The notes under the pieces are model-generated. The model ran no database searches, was not told the DNA's origin, and saw nothing but the letters and a program-made list of their open reading frames with translations. Below are positions 19,068-32,196 of a stretch of 64,000 nt of DNA, one piece after another. The first letter of the stretch is position 1. Each line of letters opens with the position of its first letter. The position numbers and the translations under genes are program-made. Source of the DNA: Polynucleobacter sp. UK-Mo-2m-Kol15 (GTDB taxonomy: Bacteria; Pseudomonadota; Gammaproteobacteria; Burkholderiales; Burkholderiaceae); assembly GCF_018881505.1 (NCBI RefSeq), contig NZ_JACVQC010000001.1:434001-498000 (forward strand), given 5' to 3'.

Positions 19068-21071
19068 ATGTCAAACCTTCAAATTCGTATGGCAAACGCC
19101 ATTCGTGCTTTATCCATGGATGCAGTTCAACAAGCCAATTCTGGACACCCTGGAATGCCTATGGGCATGGCTGATATTGCTGTCGGTCTTTGGAATGAGC
19201 ATTTGCAACATAACCCAACTGATCCGCATTGGATGAATCGAGATCGTTTTGTTTTATCGAATGGCCATGGATCGATGTTGTTGTATTCACTTTTGCATCT
19301 CACGGGATATGACCTACCAATAAGTGAGTTAAAAAATTTCCGTCAATTACATAGTAAAACTCCTGGACATCCTGAGTATGGAATTACTCCTGGAGTAGAA
19401 ACAACTACCGGCCCTCTCGGTCAGGGTATTTCAAACGCGGTTGGAATGGCGCTTGCAGAAAAATTATTAGCAGAAGAATTTAATCGTCCTGGACATGACA
19501 TTGTTGATCACTACACCTATGTATTTTTAGGTGATGGCTGTTTGATGGAAGGTATTAGCCATGAAGTCTGTTCATTGGCCGGCACGCTGAAGTTAAATAA
19601 GTTAATTGCACTTTGGGATGACAACGGTATCTCAATTGATGGCAAAGTAGTTGCTTGGTTTAATGAAGATACGCCCAAGCGTTTTGAGGCGTATGGTTGG
19701 AATGTGATTCGTGATGTCGATGGTCATGATGCGGAGGCGATATCAAACGCCATTACTAAAGCCAAGAAAAGTGATAAGCCGACATTGATTTGCTGTGAGA
19801 CTGCGATTGGTAAAGGCTCACCAAACATGGCTGGTAGCGATAAGGTGCATGGCTCCCCATTGGGTGCGACTGAAATAGCTGAAACACGGGTAGCAATGAA
19901 CTGGCCATATGCACCGTTTGAAATTCCGAAAGATATCTACGAAGCATGGGACTTCAAGAAGCGCGGCCAAGCTGCTGAGCATGAATGGAATAAAAAATTT
20001 CAAGCTTATCGAAATAAATATCCAGAGTTGGCTTCAGAATTACAACGTCGTATGCAAGGTGACTTGTCTAAGGATTTTTCATCCACCTTAGAATCCTATC
20101 TCAAGGTCTGCCAAACAAAAGCTGAAATCATTGCTACTCGTAAGGCTAGTCAAAATGCGATTGAGGCATTAGCGCCTGCTTTGCCGGAGTTTATGGGGGG
20201 CTCTGCAGACTTAACCGGTTCCAACTTGACCAATTGGTCGACATGTCAAGCTGTACGTTCGAATCAATGGGGTAATCATATTAATTATGGTGTTCGTGAA
20301 TTTGGTATGAGCGCCATCATGAATGGCATTGCTTTGCATGGCGGATATATTCCATTTGGCGGTACGTTCTTAACCTTTTCTGATTACAGTCGCAACGCAT
20401 TGCGTATGGCCGCATTGATGAAGCTGCGCACCATCTTTGTGTTTACGCATGACTCTATTGGTTTGGGTGAGGATGGCCCCACACATCAATCCGTTGAACA
20501 TATTGCCAGCTTACGCTTGATACCTAATTTGATGGTTTGGCGTCCATGCGATACCACTGAAAGTGCAGTGGCTTGGGGCTCTGCGATTCAGCGTAAGAAC
20601 GGCCCTAGCGCCCTCATCTTTAGTCGTCAAAATTGCCCATTTGTTCCACGTAATGGTCAGCAAATTAAAGATATTGCTCGAGGGGGATATGTGTTGCGTG
20701 ACCCCAAGCAATCCAAAATTGATGCAGTCATTATTGCTACTGGCTCCGAGATTGCTTTGGCATTGCAAACAGCAGAGCGTTTAGAGGCTGAAGGTTTTGG
20801 TATTCGTGTGGTATCGATGCCTTCGACTACAGTGTTCGACCAGCAGGATTCCACTTACAAAGCAAAAGTACTGCCTGCGGATATTCCGCGTATTGCTGTT
20901 GAGGCAGGTGTGACTGATTTTTGGTGGAAGTATGGTTGCGCAGCCGTTCATGGTGTTGATACCTTTGGTGAATCAGCTCCTGCACCAGCTCTTTATGAGT
21001 ATTTCGGTTTGACTGTTAATCAAATTTCTAAAACAGTTAGTCAATGTATTGCAAAGAAACAGAAAAGATAA
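19068..21071 (+). CDS. tkt: Transketolase
   Basis: TPP-dependent transfer of two-carbon units in the pentose phosphate pathway. The 667-residue length is normal. The N-terminus has [30 protein letters not shown] is near 64. The TPP-binding [12 protein letters not shown]...WDDNGIS region is near 153-190. The pyrimidine domain has [17 protein letters not shown] near 410 and [14 protein letters not shown] near 435. It is followed 47 bases later by gap, so both probably form one central-carbon operon ending at the terminator near 22198. Confidence 0.98.
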   Translation: MSNLQIRMANAIRALSMDAVQQANSGHPGMPMGMADIAVGLWNEHLQHNPTDPHWMNRDRFVLSNGHGSMLLYSLLHLTGYDLPISELKNFRQLHSKTPGHPEYGITPGVETTTGPLGQGISNAVGMALAEKLLAEEFNRPGHDIVDHYTYVFLGDGCLMEGISHEVCSLAGTLKLNKLIALWDDNGISIDGKVVAWFNEDTPKRFEAYGWNVIRDVDGHDAEAISNAITKAKKSDKPTLICCETAIGKGSPNMAGSDKVHGSPLGATEIAETRVAMNWPYAPFEIPKDIYEAWDFKKRGQAAEHEWNKKFQAYRNKYPELASELQRRMQGDLSKDFSSTLESYLKVCQTKAEIIATRKASQNAIEALAPALPEFMGGSADLTGSNLTNWSTCQAVRSNQWGNHINYGVREFGMSAIMNGIALHGGYIPFGGTFLTFSDYSRNALRMAALMKLRTIFVFTHDSIGLGEDGPTHQSVEHIASLRLIPNLMVWRPCDTTESAVAWGSAIQRKNGPSALIFSRQNCPFVPRNGQQIKDIARGGYVLRDPKQSKIDAVIIATGSEIALALQTAERLEAEGFGIRVVSMPSTTVFDQQDSTYKAKVLPADIPRIAVEAGVTDFWWKYGCAAVHGVDTFGESAPAPALYEYFGLTVNQISKTVSQCIAKKQKR

Positions 21072-21118
21072 GAAGCCGAATCTTTCTTTAAGAATTTAAT
21101 ATTAGCAAGGGGAATGGA

Positions 21119-22147
21119 ATGACAATTCGTGTCGCAATTAACGGTTATGGTCGTATTGGCCGCATGGTCTTACGCGCCTTGTATGAAGATCAAGTCAACG
21201 GCAAGCCTAGGCGGGATATCAAAATTGTTGCAATTAACGCAATGGGTGATATTGATATCAATGCACACCTGACGCAATATGATTCTGCACATGGTCGTTT
21301 TCCTGCTGAAGTCAAAGTAGATGGTGACTGTATGGTGGTGAACGGCGATCGTATCAAGATGTTTTCTACCCGCAATCCTTTGGAAACTCCTTGGGGTGAA
21401 TTGGGTGTCGATTTAGTGCTTGAGTGCTCAGGTAAATTCACTTCAAAAGAAAAAGCTATGGTGCATATTTCTCAGGGTGCGAAGAAAGTCCTAATTTCCG
21501 CTCCGGGTGAAAAAGATGTGGATGCCACAATCGTTTACGGTGTGAACCAGCAAGTACTCAAGGCAAGTGACATAGTAGTTTCGAATGCAAGTTGCACAAC
21601 AAACTGTTTAGCTCCATTAGTTAAACCCTTGCTAGATAAGATTGGTATCGATTCTGGTTTGATGACGACGATCCATGCCTTTACAAATGATCAGGTTTTG
21701 ACTGACGTTTATCACAAGGATATGCGTCGAGCACGCTCTGCTGTGACCAGCATGATCCCTACCAAGACAGGCGCTGCAAAAGCGGTTGGTTTAGTGTTGC
21801 CAGCTTTAGCGGGACGCTTTGACGGTTTTGCAATGCGTGTGCCAGTAATTAACGTTTCTGTCGTAGATTTAACTTTTGCCGCCAGCCGTGCTACTAGTGT
21901 GGATGAGGTAAATTCCATTCTCAAAACAGCAAGCGAGGGTGAGTTGAAGGGTATTCTGGGTTTCAATACTTTGCCCTTAGTTTCCATCGACTTCAATCAC
22001 GACCCGCGTCCAAGTATTTACGATGCTTCTCAGACTCGAGTGTCGGCTGATGGTAAGTTGGTCAAAGTTTTGGCTTGGTATGACAATGAGTGGGGTTATT
22101 CAGTCCAGATGCTCAATGCTGCTGAAGCCTTGATGGCTGTAAGGTAA
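21119..22147 (+). CDS. gap: Glyceraldehyde-3-phosphate dehydrogenase, type I
   Basis: NAD-dependent oxidative phosphorylation of glyceraldehyde 3-phosphate in glycolysis/gluconeogenesis. The 342-residue protein has [14 protein letters not shown] (NAD-binding, 7-20), the catalytic [13 protein letters not shown] motif near 157-169, and [20 protein letters not shown] near 210. [13 protein letters not shown] lies near the C-terminus. A GGGG-containing ribosome-binding site lies close upstream. It is followed by a strong two-way terminator shared with fur. Confidence 0.98.
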   Translation: MTIRVAINGYGRIGRMVLRALYEDQVNGKPRRDIKIVAINAMGDIDINAHLTQYDSAHGRFPAEVKVDGDCMVVNGDRIKMFSTRNPLETPWGELGVDLVLECSGKFTSKEKAMVHISQGAKKVLISAPGEKDVDATIVYGVNQQVLKASDIVVSNASCTTNCLAPLVKPLLDKIGIDSGLMTTIHAFTNDQVLTDVYHKDMRRARSAVTSMIPTKTGAAKAVGLVLPALAGRFDGFAMRVPVINVSVVDLTFAASRATSVDEVNSILKTASEGELKGILGFNTLPLVSIDFNHDPRPSIYDASQTRVSADGKLVKVLAWYDNEWGYSVQMLNAAEALMAVR

Positions 22148-22197
22148 TGAATTATCGGGTTTGAGTGCTAAGTCCCTTAAATTCTTGTTTTACATGT

Positions 22198-22225
22198 AAA
22201 AAAGACCTCAATTGAGGTCTTTTTT
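22198..22225. terminator. Two-way rho-independent terminator between gap and fur
   Basis: AAAAAAGACCTC / GAGGTCTTTTTT is a perfect 12-base stem around an AATT centre, with A and T runs as the outer parts. The stem and U tract can act in either direction, serving gap (plus) and fur (minus). This is the clearest terminator in the window. Confidence 0.92.
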
Positions 22226-22251
22226 CATTAACTGTGCCTATCTTTCTGAAA

Positions 22252-22710
22252 TTAGGGCTTTGGTTTATTGCGGCAATTCTTCTTTTGACAGTGGCCATAC
22301 ATGGCTAAAGAATGCTCTTGAAGCTTAAAACCTAGGTTTTTGGCAATATCGCGCTGCCTTTTCTCAATCGCTTCATCAACAAACTCTTCAACATGGCCGC
22401 AATCTAGGCATACCAGGTGATCATGGTGTTGGCCCTCATTGAGTTCATAAATGGCTCTACCATCACCCTTGCTAGATTCAAAATGGCTACGGAGCAATAA
22501 ACCCGCTTGTTCAAACTGGGTTAAAACCCTATAAACCGTGGCCAAGCCGATCTCCTTATCATCCTTTGCTAGGGCCATAAAGACATCTTCGGCACTAAAG
22601 TGGGTGCCACCATTTTGATGAAAAAAGTCCAAGATTTTCATGCGCGGTCCGGTCGCCTTGAGGCCAATGTCGCGTAAATCTGCTGGTGTCGGATTTTGGT
22701 TCATATTCAT
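22252..22710 (-). CDS. fur: Ferric uptake regulator
   Basis: Iron-responsive transcriptional repressor. From ATG 22710 the product is about 152 residues. The winged-helix N-terminal domain includes RMKILDFF, HFSAEDVF and GLATVYRVLTQFEQAGL (DNA-recognition helix). The C-terminal dimer domain has HHDHLVCLDCGHVEEF and a final cysteine pair region, GHCQKKNC. The frame stays open to 22755, but residues before MNMNQNP do not match the family, so 22710 (or 22704) is preferred. It is divergent from bamE, the usual betaproteobacterial neighbour. Confidence 0.95.
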   Translation of the reverse strand: MNMNQNPTPADLRDIGLKATGPRMKILDFFHQNGGTHFSAEDVFMALAKDDKEIGLATVYRVLTQFEQAGLLLRSHFESSKGDGRAIYELNEGQHHDHLVCLDCGHVEEFVDEAIEKRQRDIAKNLGFKLQEHSLAMYGHCQKKNCRNKPKP

Positions 22711-22753
22711 GGGTTTGGGAGCTAAAATCAATGTCTTAATGATACGGCCTGCC

Positions 22754-23353
22754 ATGCAAAATTGCCTTCAACTGTTTACCCGTCTATTGAACCCTATTTT
22801 TGAGGTTCTTCGCCCTCTTTGTTCGGGTCTAATCATTGCTATTGTCGGCGTCTTCATGATTACAGCCGGCTGCACCAGTGCTGTAGATGATACTCAGCGC
22901 GCTTGGATGAATAAAGTCTTTCAGCCTTATGTCCCAGATGTTGTTCAGGGAAACTTTATTTCTAGCGAGCAATATACCAAATTACAACTTGGCCAAAGTC
23001 GCGAACAAGTTCGCCAAATTTTAGGCACACCATTGCTTGCGAGTTATTTCCATGCCAATCGCTGGGACTATGTTTTTGAGTTTAAGCGCGCTGGCCAGCA
23101 AATGAGTAAGGAACGTCGCGTAACCGTATTTTTTGATGGCGATAAATTGGTTAAATTTCAAGGTGATGCCCTGCCTACTGAGGTTGAACTAGTTGCTGAG
23201 ATCGATGGCTATGCAAAATCAAAGCGCTCGTTTTGGGATGTGATGACCGGATCTAATAAGCCTCCAGTAACGCCACCTTTACAGCAACCCGAGTTACTAG
23301 TCCCTAGTCCAACTAATAATTTACCTGCTGCTACGCCTGTCAGCATCAAATAA
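22754..23353 (+). CDS. bamE: Outer-membrane protein assembly factor BamE (SmpA/OmlA lipoprotein)
   Basis: Lipoprotein of the BAM complex, which inserts beta-barrel proteins in the outer membrane. From ATG 22754 the product is 199 residues. A hydrophobic signal segment (about 24-39) ends in the lipobox-like ITAGC, with Cys40 as lipidation site. The SmpA/OmlA fold follows, with GNFISSEQYTKLQLGQSREQVRQILGTP and WDYVFEFKR. Residues about 165-199 are Pro-rich and poorly conserved. The frame is open upstream to 22640, but that part runs antisense to fur. Confidence 0.92.
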   Translation: MQNCLQLFTRLLNPIFEVLRPLCSGLIIAIVGVFMITAGCTSAVDDTQRAWMNKVFQPYVPDVVQGNFISSEQYTKLQLGQSREQVRQILGTPLLASYFHANRWDYVFEFKRAGQQMSKERRVTVFFDGDKLVKFQGDALPTEVELVAEIDGYAKSKRSFWDVMTGSNKPPVTPPLQQPELLVPSPTNNLPAATPVSIK

Positions 23354-23430
23354 ATAGCGTATTTGAGGTGAGGTTCTGGTTGCTGTCCCAAAAAGTTAAA
23401 TGAATTTCTAAATTGTTTTTATAAGAAGTG

Positions 23431-24243
23431 ATGAATCAAATGATGAAAATTGCGATTGCTGGCGCTACAGGCCGCATGGGAAAAATGTTGATTGAGGCTG
23501 TACTTAATTGCTCAGATACTGAGCTAGTGGGCGCGCTCGAACATAACTCTTGTCCTTTACTTGGGGAGGATGCTGGCGCCTTCCTAGGTAAAAAAACAGG
23601 TGTGGCCATTACATCGGATATTGAGAAGGCTTTGAGCAGTGCTGAGTTTTTAATCGATTTCACTCGCCCAGAAGGTACTATGGCTCATTTGGCCGTGGCG
23701 CAAAAGACCGGTAGCAAAATGATTATCGGTACCACTGGTTTGAGCCCAGAGCAAATTGATAGCCTGAAGAAAGCTTCCATAAGTTTAGCCATCGTATTTG
23801 CACCAAATATGAGCGTGGGTGTTAACGCAACATTTAAATTGCTAGAGATTGCTGCAAAGATGTTGAATGAGGGTTACGACATCGAAATTATCGAAGCTCA
23901 CCATCGTCACAAAGTGGATGCCCCATCCGGTACTGCACTCAGAATGGGTGAAGTAATAGCGGATGCCCTTGGTGAAAAATTAGATGATGTTGCGGTATAT
24001 GCCCGAGAGGGTCATACCGGCGAGCGCAAAGCGGGATCCATCGGTTTCGCCACTATTCGCGGTGGAGATATTGTTGGCGACCACACCGTTTTATTCGCGG
24101 GTGAAGGTGAGCGTATTGAGATTAGCCATAAATCTTCTAGCCGTCAGTCATACGCACAAGGTTCTTTGCGTGCCGCACGCTTTTTGCAAGGTCAGAATTC
24201 CGGTTTGTATGACATGCAAGATGTTCTTGGCCTACGCAGGTAA
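23431..24243 (+). CDS. dapB: 4-hydroxy-tetrahydrodipicolinate reductase
   Basis: Reduction step of lysine/diaminopimelate biosynthesis. The product is about 270 residues. The Rossmann start [14 protein letters not shown] is near residue 7, DFTRPEGT near 76, and GTTGLSPEQ near 98. The catalytic His/Lys region [20 protein letters not shown] is near 150-170. Several starts are possible (GTG 23428, ATG 23431, 23440, 23443); the last gives MKIAIAG as in many homologues. It precedes leuS by 51 bases. Confidence 0.95.
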   Translation: MNQMMKIAIAGATGRMGKMLIEAVLNCSDTELVGALEHNSCPLLGEDAGAFLGKKTGVAITSDIEKALSSAEFLIDFTRPEGTMAHLAVAQKTGSKMIIGTTGLSPEQIDSLKKASISLAIVFAPNMSVGVNATFKLLEIAAKMLNEGYDIEIIEAHHRHKVDAPSGTALRMGEVIADALGEKLDDVAVYAREGHTGERKAGSIGFATIRGGDIVGDHTVLFAGEGERIEISHKSSSRQSYAQGSLRAARFLQGQNSGLYDMQDVLGLRR

Positions 24244-24294
24244 TCGAAGTAAATCAGTTTAGTAAATCAGAATAGAAGAAAAGAGTTGTATTGA

Positions 24295-26967
<2,673 letters not shown>

Positions 26968-27003
26968 ATCATCAGCGAATTATTTTGAATAGAAATTAAA
27001 TAC

Positions 27004-27531
27004 ATGAGCGTAAATCACCTTCGACGTACCATGCTGGGCATTCTAGCCATGGCCCCTGTCAGTGGTTTGATAGCCTGTGGCTATCGTTTACGCGGGATGG
27101 TTGATTTACCATATAAAGTCATTGCGATTACTGGCAGCCCATCGCCGCCTTTACGTGCTGATATACAAATGGCTATTCTTACTGGCACTGATGCGAAGGT
27201 GGCCATCAATCCCAAGGATGCGGATCTCATATTGGAAATCACTAGCGATATCAATGGTCGTGAAATTTTGGCCTATAACTCGAGCGGTCAAGTATCCGCC
27301 TACCGTTTAAATATCCGTGTTGGATTTAGAGCTTATGACAATGCTGGAGCAGATGTGCTGCCTGAAGCTGAGATCTACATGACGCGTGATATGGACTTCT
27401 CGGTATCCACCGTTTTGGCTACCGATGTTCAAGTGCAACAATTTTTGACTTTAATGCGTAAAGATCTTGCCATACAGATCTTGCGTCGTGTTTCCGCTTC
27501 TACACGTGCCCCACAGGTCCGAGGCTTTTAA
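27004..27531 (+). CDS. lptE: LPS-assembly lipoprotein LptE
   Basis: Outer-membrane lipoprotein that plugs LptD and helps deliver LPS to the cell surface. The 175-residue protein has a signal peptide ending in the lipobox LIAC with Cys25 as lipidation site, followed by GYRLRG, the usual first motif of LptE. The rest shows the strand/helix pattern of the family (RADIQMAILTGTDAKV, RLNIRVGFRAYD). Overall similarity is low, as is normal for LptE, but its position between leuS and holA is the conserved one. Confidence 0.92.
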   Translation: MSVNHLRRTMLGILAMAPVSGLIACGYRLRGMVDLPYKVIAITGSPSPPLRADIQMAILTGTDAKVAINPKDADLILEITSDINGREILAYNSSGQVSAYRLNIRVGFRAYDNAGADVLPEAEIYMTRDMDFSVSTVLATDVQVQQFLTLMRKDLAIQILRRVSASTRAPQVRGF

Positions 27532-27550
27532 AGAATGATGGTCAAATTGC

Positions 27551-28612
27551 ATGGTTAAGAGCGATGCCCTGCAGATTCATTTGAAGTCGCTTAGTTCAGC
27601 GTCTTCATTAAAGCCCCTTTATTTATTTAGTGGTGATGAACCTCTCTTAATGATGGAGGCAATGGATCAGCTGCGTGCTACTGCTAAAAAATTCGGTTAC
27701 ACCGATCGAGAAGTTTTATTGCAAGAGCGCGGTTTTGATTGGAGCTCGCTCTTAAGTGCCGGTCAAACCATGTCCTTATTTGGAGATAAGCGCTGGGTAG
27801 AGTTGCGCATACCAACAGGCAAGCCTGGGCGTGATGGTGCTGACGCGCTGAAGCAGTTCTCTACTCAAATCGAATCTCAGGTAGTCGGCTCAGAAGGGCC
27901 AGATACGATTTTTTGCATTATCTTGCCCAAGTTAGATGGCAAGACCAAAGCCTCTGCTTGGTTCAGCGCTCTTGACGAGGCAGGTATGGCAATTCAGTTG
28001 GATTCCTTGGATCGCACTCAATTGCCACAATGGATTGCCGGGCGCCTAAAAAAGCAGGGTCAAGAGGTACAGCCAGGCCCTGATGGACAAAGAGCATTAG
28101 CCTTTATTGCTGAGCAGGTAGAGGGAAATCTGATCGCTGCTCACCAAGAGATCCAGAAGTTGGGCCTATTACATCCTGCTGGTGTTTTGACGGAAGAGCA
28201 AATTCGGTCTGCCATCCTGAAAGTGGCGCGCTATAACGTCTTTGAATTGACTGAGGCAATGCTGGCTGGCGATCTAGCTCGTCTGAATCGGATGTTGGAT
28301 GGCCTCAAAGGCGAGGGTGAGCCTTTGGTCTTGATTCTGTGGAGCGTAACTGAAGAGCTTCGGATACTATCGAAACTAAAGGCAGCAAGTGATGCGGGTG
28401 AGTCTGTGCAAAACTTAATGCGTGCCAATCGTATCTGGGGGAATAAGGAGCGCTTATATCCTATGGCTCTAAAACGGGTGCAGCCTTTAAAGTTGCGTAG
28501 AGCTATGCAAGTAGCTGCAGGTTTGGATCGTCAAGCCAAGGGACTGCATGCAGCGGAGTTGCCGGCAGATCCTTGGGATGGTTTGCGTTTAGTAGGCAAT
28601 CTATTGCGTTAA
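27551..28612 (+). CDS. holA: DNA polymerase III subunit delta
   Basis: Clamp-loader subunit that opens the beta sliding clamp. The 353-residue length is typical. The N-terminal motif PLYLFSGDEPLLMMEAMDQLR (about 22-42) is the family hallmark. The central part has LPQWIAGRLKKQGQ and AFIAEQVEGNLIAAHQEIQKL (AAA+-like lid), and the C-terminal collar domain ends the protein. ATG at 27551 lies 20 bases after the lptE stop, so the two are likely co-transcribed. Confidence 0.96.
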   Translation: MVKSDALQIHLKSLSSASSLKPLYLFSGDEPLLMMEAMDQLRATAKKFGYTDREVLLQERGFDWSSLLSAGQTMSLFGDKRWVELRIPTGKPGRDGADALKQFSTQIESQVVGSEGPDTIFCIILPKLDGKTKASAWFSALDEAGMAIQLDSLDRTQLPQWIAGRLKKQGQEVQPGPDGQRALAFIAEQVEGNLIAAHQEIQKLGLLHPAGVLTEEQIRSAILKVARYNVFELTEAMLAGDLARLNRMLDGLKGEGEPLVLILWSVTEELRILSKLKAASDAGESVQNLMRANRIWGNKERLYPMALKRVQPLKLRRAMQVAAGLDRQAKGLHAAELPADPWDGLRLVGNLLR

Positions 28613-28673
28613 AAGTTTTTTGGATATTTGAAGTAGATATTAGTTAACAATTTTCATTAGACATAGTCAAGAT

Positions 28674-29960
28674 ATGAGTAATTCAACGAATACCATTCAG
28701 CAGATGATGCAAGATATTGGCCAACGTGCTCGTCAGGCCTCGCGTGCAATGGCGAGAGCATCTGGTGAGCAGAAAAATCAAGCGCTATTACATATTGCGA
28801 AGTTAGTTCGTGAGCGTTCTGATGAAATTCAGCGGGTCAATGCATTCGATGTTGCTCGCGCCAAAACCAATGGTCAAGATGCTGCATTTATTGATCGCCT
28901 GACGATGACCCCAAAGACGATTGAGTCAATGGCGTTGGGCTTAGAACAAATCGTTTCCCTAGAGGATCCGATTGGAAAGATGACAGCACTACAAAAACAA
29001 GCTTCTGGTATTGAGCTTGGTCAGATGCGAGTCCCGTTAGGTGTGATTGGTATTATTTATGAGTCTCGTCCTAATGTGACGATTGATGCTGCGGCACTAT
29101 GCCTCAAATCTGGTAATGCCGTTATTTTGCGTGGTGGATCAGAAGCAATTGATTCAAATTCTTTATTGGCGCAATGGATTCAGGAGGGGCTTGACGCAGC
29201 GAATTTGCCTAAGGATGCAGTTCAGGTTGTAACTACTACCGACCGTACTGCTGTTGGTGAAATGATCACTATGACTGAATATATCGATGTGATTGTGCCT
29301 CGTGGTGGTAAAAGTTTGATTGCCCGCTTGATGGCAGAGGCACGCGTACCGATGATTAAGCATTTGGATGGCATTTGTCATACCTATATTGATGCGGATG
29401 CTGATATAGCAATGGCAATTAAGGTATGTGATAACGCTAAAACCCAACGCTATGCACCTTGTAATGCGATGGAAACCCTCTTGGTCAACAAAGACATTGC
29501 CCCGCAAATATTGCCAGCTCTCTGCAAAATATACCAAGATAAGGGTGTTGAATTACGTGTCGATCCCATCACCCGGAAGACTTTAGAGGCTGTTGGATTT
29601 CAGGGTCTGGTGATGGCGACCGAGGAGGATTGGAAAACAGAATATTTGGCACCGATTTTGTCAATTAAGACTGTTACAGATATCGACGAAGCAATGGGTC
29701 ATATCGAGCAGTACGGTAGCAAGCATACCGATGCCATCATTACCAACAATCAAGCGCAGGCAAATCGTTTTTTGCGAGAAGTCGATAGCGCGAGTGTGAT
29801 GGTCAATGCTAGCACCCGTTTTGCTGATGGCTTTGAATATGGCCTCGGCGCTGAGATTGGTATCTCCAATGACAAATTACATGCTCGTGGCCCTGTCGGT
29901 TTAGATGGGCTTACTTCTCTTAAATATATCGTCATGGGCCATGGCGAGATACGTACTTAA
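28674..29960 (+). CDS. proA: Gamma-glutamyl phosphate reductase
   Basis: Second step of proline biosynthesis, NADPH-dependent reduction to glutamate semialdehyde. The 428-residue aldehyde-dehydrogenase-like protein has [30 protein letters not shown] near 120-150, split here as recognisable blocks. VPRGGKSLI lies near 208, and the catalytic-cysteine region [17 protein letters not shown] near 255-272. A C-terminal [16 protein letters not shown] is present. proB is not in the window. Confidence 0.97.
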   Translation: MSNSTNTIQQMMQDIGQRARQASRAMARASGEQKNQALLHIAKLVRERSDEIQRVNAFDVARAKTNGQDAAFIDRLTMTPKTIESMALGLEQIVSLEDPIGKMTALQKQASGIELGQMRVPLGVIGIIYESRPNVTIDAAALCLKSGNAVILRGGSEAIDSNSLLAQWIQEGLDAANLPKDAVQVVTTTDRTAVGEMITMTEYIDVIVPRGGKSLIARLMAEARVPMIKHLDGICHTYIDADADIAMAIKVCDNAKTQRYAPCNAMETLLVNKDIAPQILPALCKIYQDKGVELRVDPITRKTLEAVGFQGLVMATEEDWKTEYLAPILSIKTVTDIDEAMGHIEQYGSKHTDAIITNNQAQANRFLREVDSASVMVNASTRFADGFEYGLGAEIGISNDKLHARGPVGLDGLTSLKYIVMGHGEIRT

Positions 29961-30005
29961 TCTATTTAACTCAATCAAATAAGCACAAAACGGAAATAAT
30001 TCATT

Positions 30006-30431
30006 ATGGGTAATGCATATTTATGGACTAAGACACTTCATATTGTCTTAATTGCCTCTTGGTTCGCGGGCTTATTCTATCTTCCCCGAATTTTTGTGAA
30101 CTTGGCTGATGAAAAAAATCCTGAAGCATATGCCCGTCTGCTGGGTATGGCCAATCGCTTATTTAGATTTATGACAATATTGGCGATACCCGCCGTATTG
30201 CTGGGCTTGGCCCTGTGGCTACATTTTAAGATTGGCGCCGGTGAGGGCTGGATGCATGCCAAAGTGTTCTTTGTCCTTTTGGTAATTGGTTATCACCATG
30301 CTTGTTGGGGTCTGCTGAAGAAATTTCGTAAATCTGTCAATACTCATTCAGGGGTTTGGTACCGCTGGTTTAATGAGGCACCCGTCCTTCTTCTATTCAT
30401 CGTAACTACTTTAGTGGTGATCAAGCCCTAA
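30006..30431 (+). CDS. HemJ/CopD-family membrane protein (probable protoporphyrinogen IX oxidase)
   Basis: A 141-residue protein with four predicted membrane helices (about 8-27, 55-77, 83-102, 118-138). The N-terminal motif KTLHIVLIASWFAGLFYLPRIFV includes the conserved histidine of the HemJ (UPF0093) family. HemJ oxidises protoporphyrinogen IX in heme synthesis. Annotation often says 'CopD family', but length and motif favour HemJ. The heme gene hemL lies about 1.8 kb downstream, consistent with but not proof of that role. Confidence 0.8.
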   Translation: MGNAYLWTKTLHIVLIASWFAGLFYLPRIFVNLADEKNPEAYARLLGMANRLFRFMTILAIPAVLLGLALWLHFKIGAGEGWMHAKVFFVLLVIGYHHACWGLLKKFRKSVNTHSGVWYRWFNEAPVLLLFIVTTLVVIKP

Positions 30432-30482
30432 TGCTTTTCCTCATTTAATGTTTTTATTTCATCTTTTTAGATTGCTAGCCTC

Positions 30483-31949
30483 ATGAGATTTTTTGTTGTT
30501 TGTCCAGGCGGACTAGAAGTGCCTCTTGCAAAAGAGCTAGCAAGTATTGCGCAGCGCCCAGACTGTAAGGCATTGGGTGCTTGGGTGCTTGATCCCACAC
30601 CTACCAGTCCTACAGGTGGAATAGGCTTAGCAGCCCCGCTTTCTGCTGCAATGGCTTTGAACCTACATTCACGAATTGCAAGTCGAGTTTTACTCCAGAT
30701 GGCTGAATCACCATACCGCCAAGAAGAGGACCTCTATAAATTAGCCAGTGGCTTAGCGTGGGAAGAGTGGTTTTCATCTAAACAGACCTTGCGGGTTGAT
30801 GTAACTGCACATCGCTCACCATTGAAGAGTTTGAATTTTGCGACTCTCAAGATTAAGGATGCAATTGTTGATCGCTTGCGTGATGTCACTGGCGATCGTC
30901 CTAGTATTGATACTGCTTTTCCGGACGTGCGTGTCCAAGCTCATCTGACTGCGACACATGTTACGATTTATTTAGATACCTCAGGCGAAGCATTGTTTAA
31001 ACGTGGTTGGCGAGATGAAAAAGGTGACGCACCTTTAAAAGAAAATCTTGCGGCAGGTATCTTGTCAATTACCGGGTGGCGTCCTTCGCAAACCTTATTT
31101 GATCCCATGTGCGGCAGTGGAACCTTTTTGATTGAGGCTGCACAAATAGCTTTGGCTATTCCGCCAGGAGCGATCCGAGCGGGAATGTATGGAGATGATG
31201 CAAAGCCTAATCGCTTGGCCTATCGTCCATTAGTAACTTCTGCTCATGGATTTGGGTTTCAAAGACTGAAACCTTTTAATGAGACTGCAGAGCAAAAGCG
31301 CTGGACTTCCCTAAAAGAGGCTGCACAGACTGAGATGATGGAGAAGCGAAAACAATTCCCAGACTCAGAATCTTTGGGCATTAGTGGCGGCGATATTAAT
31401 GAGCGCTTGGTAGCAATGTTTAAAGGCAATTGGCAGCGTGCTCAATTGCCGGACTTACCAGTAACTCGTCAAATTGATGCTTTGGCTAGTAAGCCGCCAG
31501 TAAATACCAAGGATGGTGTGATGCTATTAAACCCACCCTATGGCGAGCGCCTAGTAATCAAGGGTGGACGAGGCCAGGATCGTTCTGCAGGCGGGGACAC
31601 GGAGCAGGGCTCATATGAGCAAAATGAGGAGCCAGAAGATCGCTTTGCTTTTAATCTAGAGACTGGGCGTCAGAGCGCTAAGCGTTCTAGCCGTGAATCT
31701 CTTAAAAAGCTACAAGCCCAAGAACAACAGGATCCGAAATTTGTGGAGTTCCTAAGACAGTTCGGCCAGCACCTCAAGGATGCTTTTGGGGGTTGGAACG
31801 TTTTTGTACTAACGGCAGATATGGCATTGCCAGGTCAGTTACGCATTAAGGAGTCTAAGCGGACCCCTTTATTTAATGGTCCGTTGGAATGTAGACTGTT
31901 TAAATTTGAGATGCATGAAAAGCGCGCTGTGCCAGCAGATTTAAAATAA
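30483..31949 (+). CDS. THUMP-domain class I SAM-dependent RNA methyltransferase (RlmL-type)
   Basis: Probable 23S rRNA guanine-N2 methyltransferase, resembling the N-terminal half of E. coli RlmL. The 488-residue protein has an N-terminal ferredoxin-like/THUMP region (1-165; FFVVCPGGLEVPLAKEL) and a methyltransferase domain. In the latter, the SAM motif DPMCGSGTFLIEAAQ is near 207-221 and the catalytic LLNPPYGERL is near 348-357. A hydrophilic insertion of about 60 residues (about 360-420, Gly/Glu/Ser-rich) follows NPPY before the last motif, LTADMALPGQL. There is no C-terminal RlmK-like domain. Confidence 0.88.
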   Translation: MRFFVVCPGGLEVPLAKELASIAQRPDCKALGAWVLDPTPTSPTGGIGLAAPLSAAMALNLHSRIASRVLLQMAESPYRQEEDLYKLASGLAWEEWFSSKQTLRVDVTAHRSPLKSLNFATLKIKDAIVDRLRDVTGDRPSIDTAFPDVRVQAHLTATHVTIYLDTSGEALFKRGWRDEKGDAPLKENLAAGILSITGWRPSQTLFDPMCGSGTFLIEAAQIALAIPPGAIRAGMYGDDAKPNRLAYRPLVTSAHGFGFQRLKPFNETAEQKRWTSLKEAAQTEMMEKRKQFPDSESLGISGGDINERLVAMFKGNWQRAQLPDLPVTRQIDALASKPPVNTKDGVMLLNPPYGERLVIKGGRGQDRSAGGDTEQGSYEQNEEPEDRFAFNLETGRQSAKRSSRESLKKLQAQEQQDPKFVEFLRQFGQHLKDAFGGWNVFVLTADMALPGQLRIKESKRTPLFNGPLECRLFKFEMHEKRAVPADLK

Positions 31950-31973
31950 AGAATATATATAAGAAAGTCAGCA

Positions 31974-32144
31974 ATGGAATTTAAAACCTATATGTGTTTA
32001 ATTTGCGGTTGGGTCTATGACGAAGCTGCTGGTTTGCCTGAAGAGGGTATTGCAGCTGGCACACTTTGGAAAGATGTGCCCATGAATTGGACTTGTCCTG
32101 AGTGCGGTGCGCGTAAGGAAGACTTTGAAATGATGGCGATCTAG
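31974..32144 (+). CDS. Rubredoxin
   Basis: A 56-residue iron-sulfur electron carrier. Two iron-binding cysteine pairs are visible: CLICGWVYDE (CxxC, residues 8-11) and CPECGARKEDF (CxxC, residues 41-44). The start ATG at 31974 is preceded by AAGAAAG at 31961-31967. The gene lies between the RlmL-type methyltransferase and hemL. Rubredoxin upstream of heme or respiratory genes is common in Burkholderiaceae; its electron partner is not evident here. Confidence 0.95.
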   Translation: MEFKTYMCLICGWVYDEAAGLPEEGIAAGTLWKDVPMNWTCPECGARKEDFEMMAI

Positions 32145-32196
32145 TCGTTCAGAAAACTATTTACTAAAAATACTTTAGCAAAGGCAGGGCACCATT

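Noticed and set aside
22198-22225. CCTCAATTGAGG core identical to the palindromes ahead of the antitoxin gene
   Set aside because: Here it is the centre of a two-way terminator with long A/T arms; the match is best explained by chance in a short palindrome.
29163-29537. 124-codon minus ORF
   Set aside because: Antisense to proA, which has intact motifs in this stretch.
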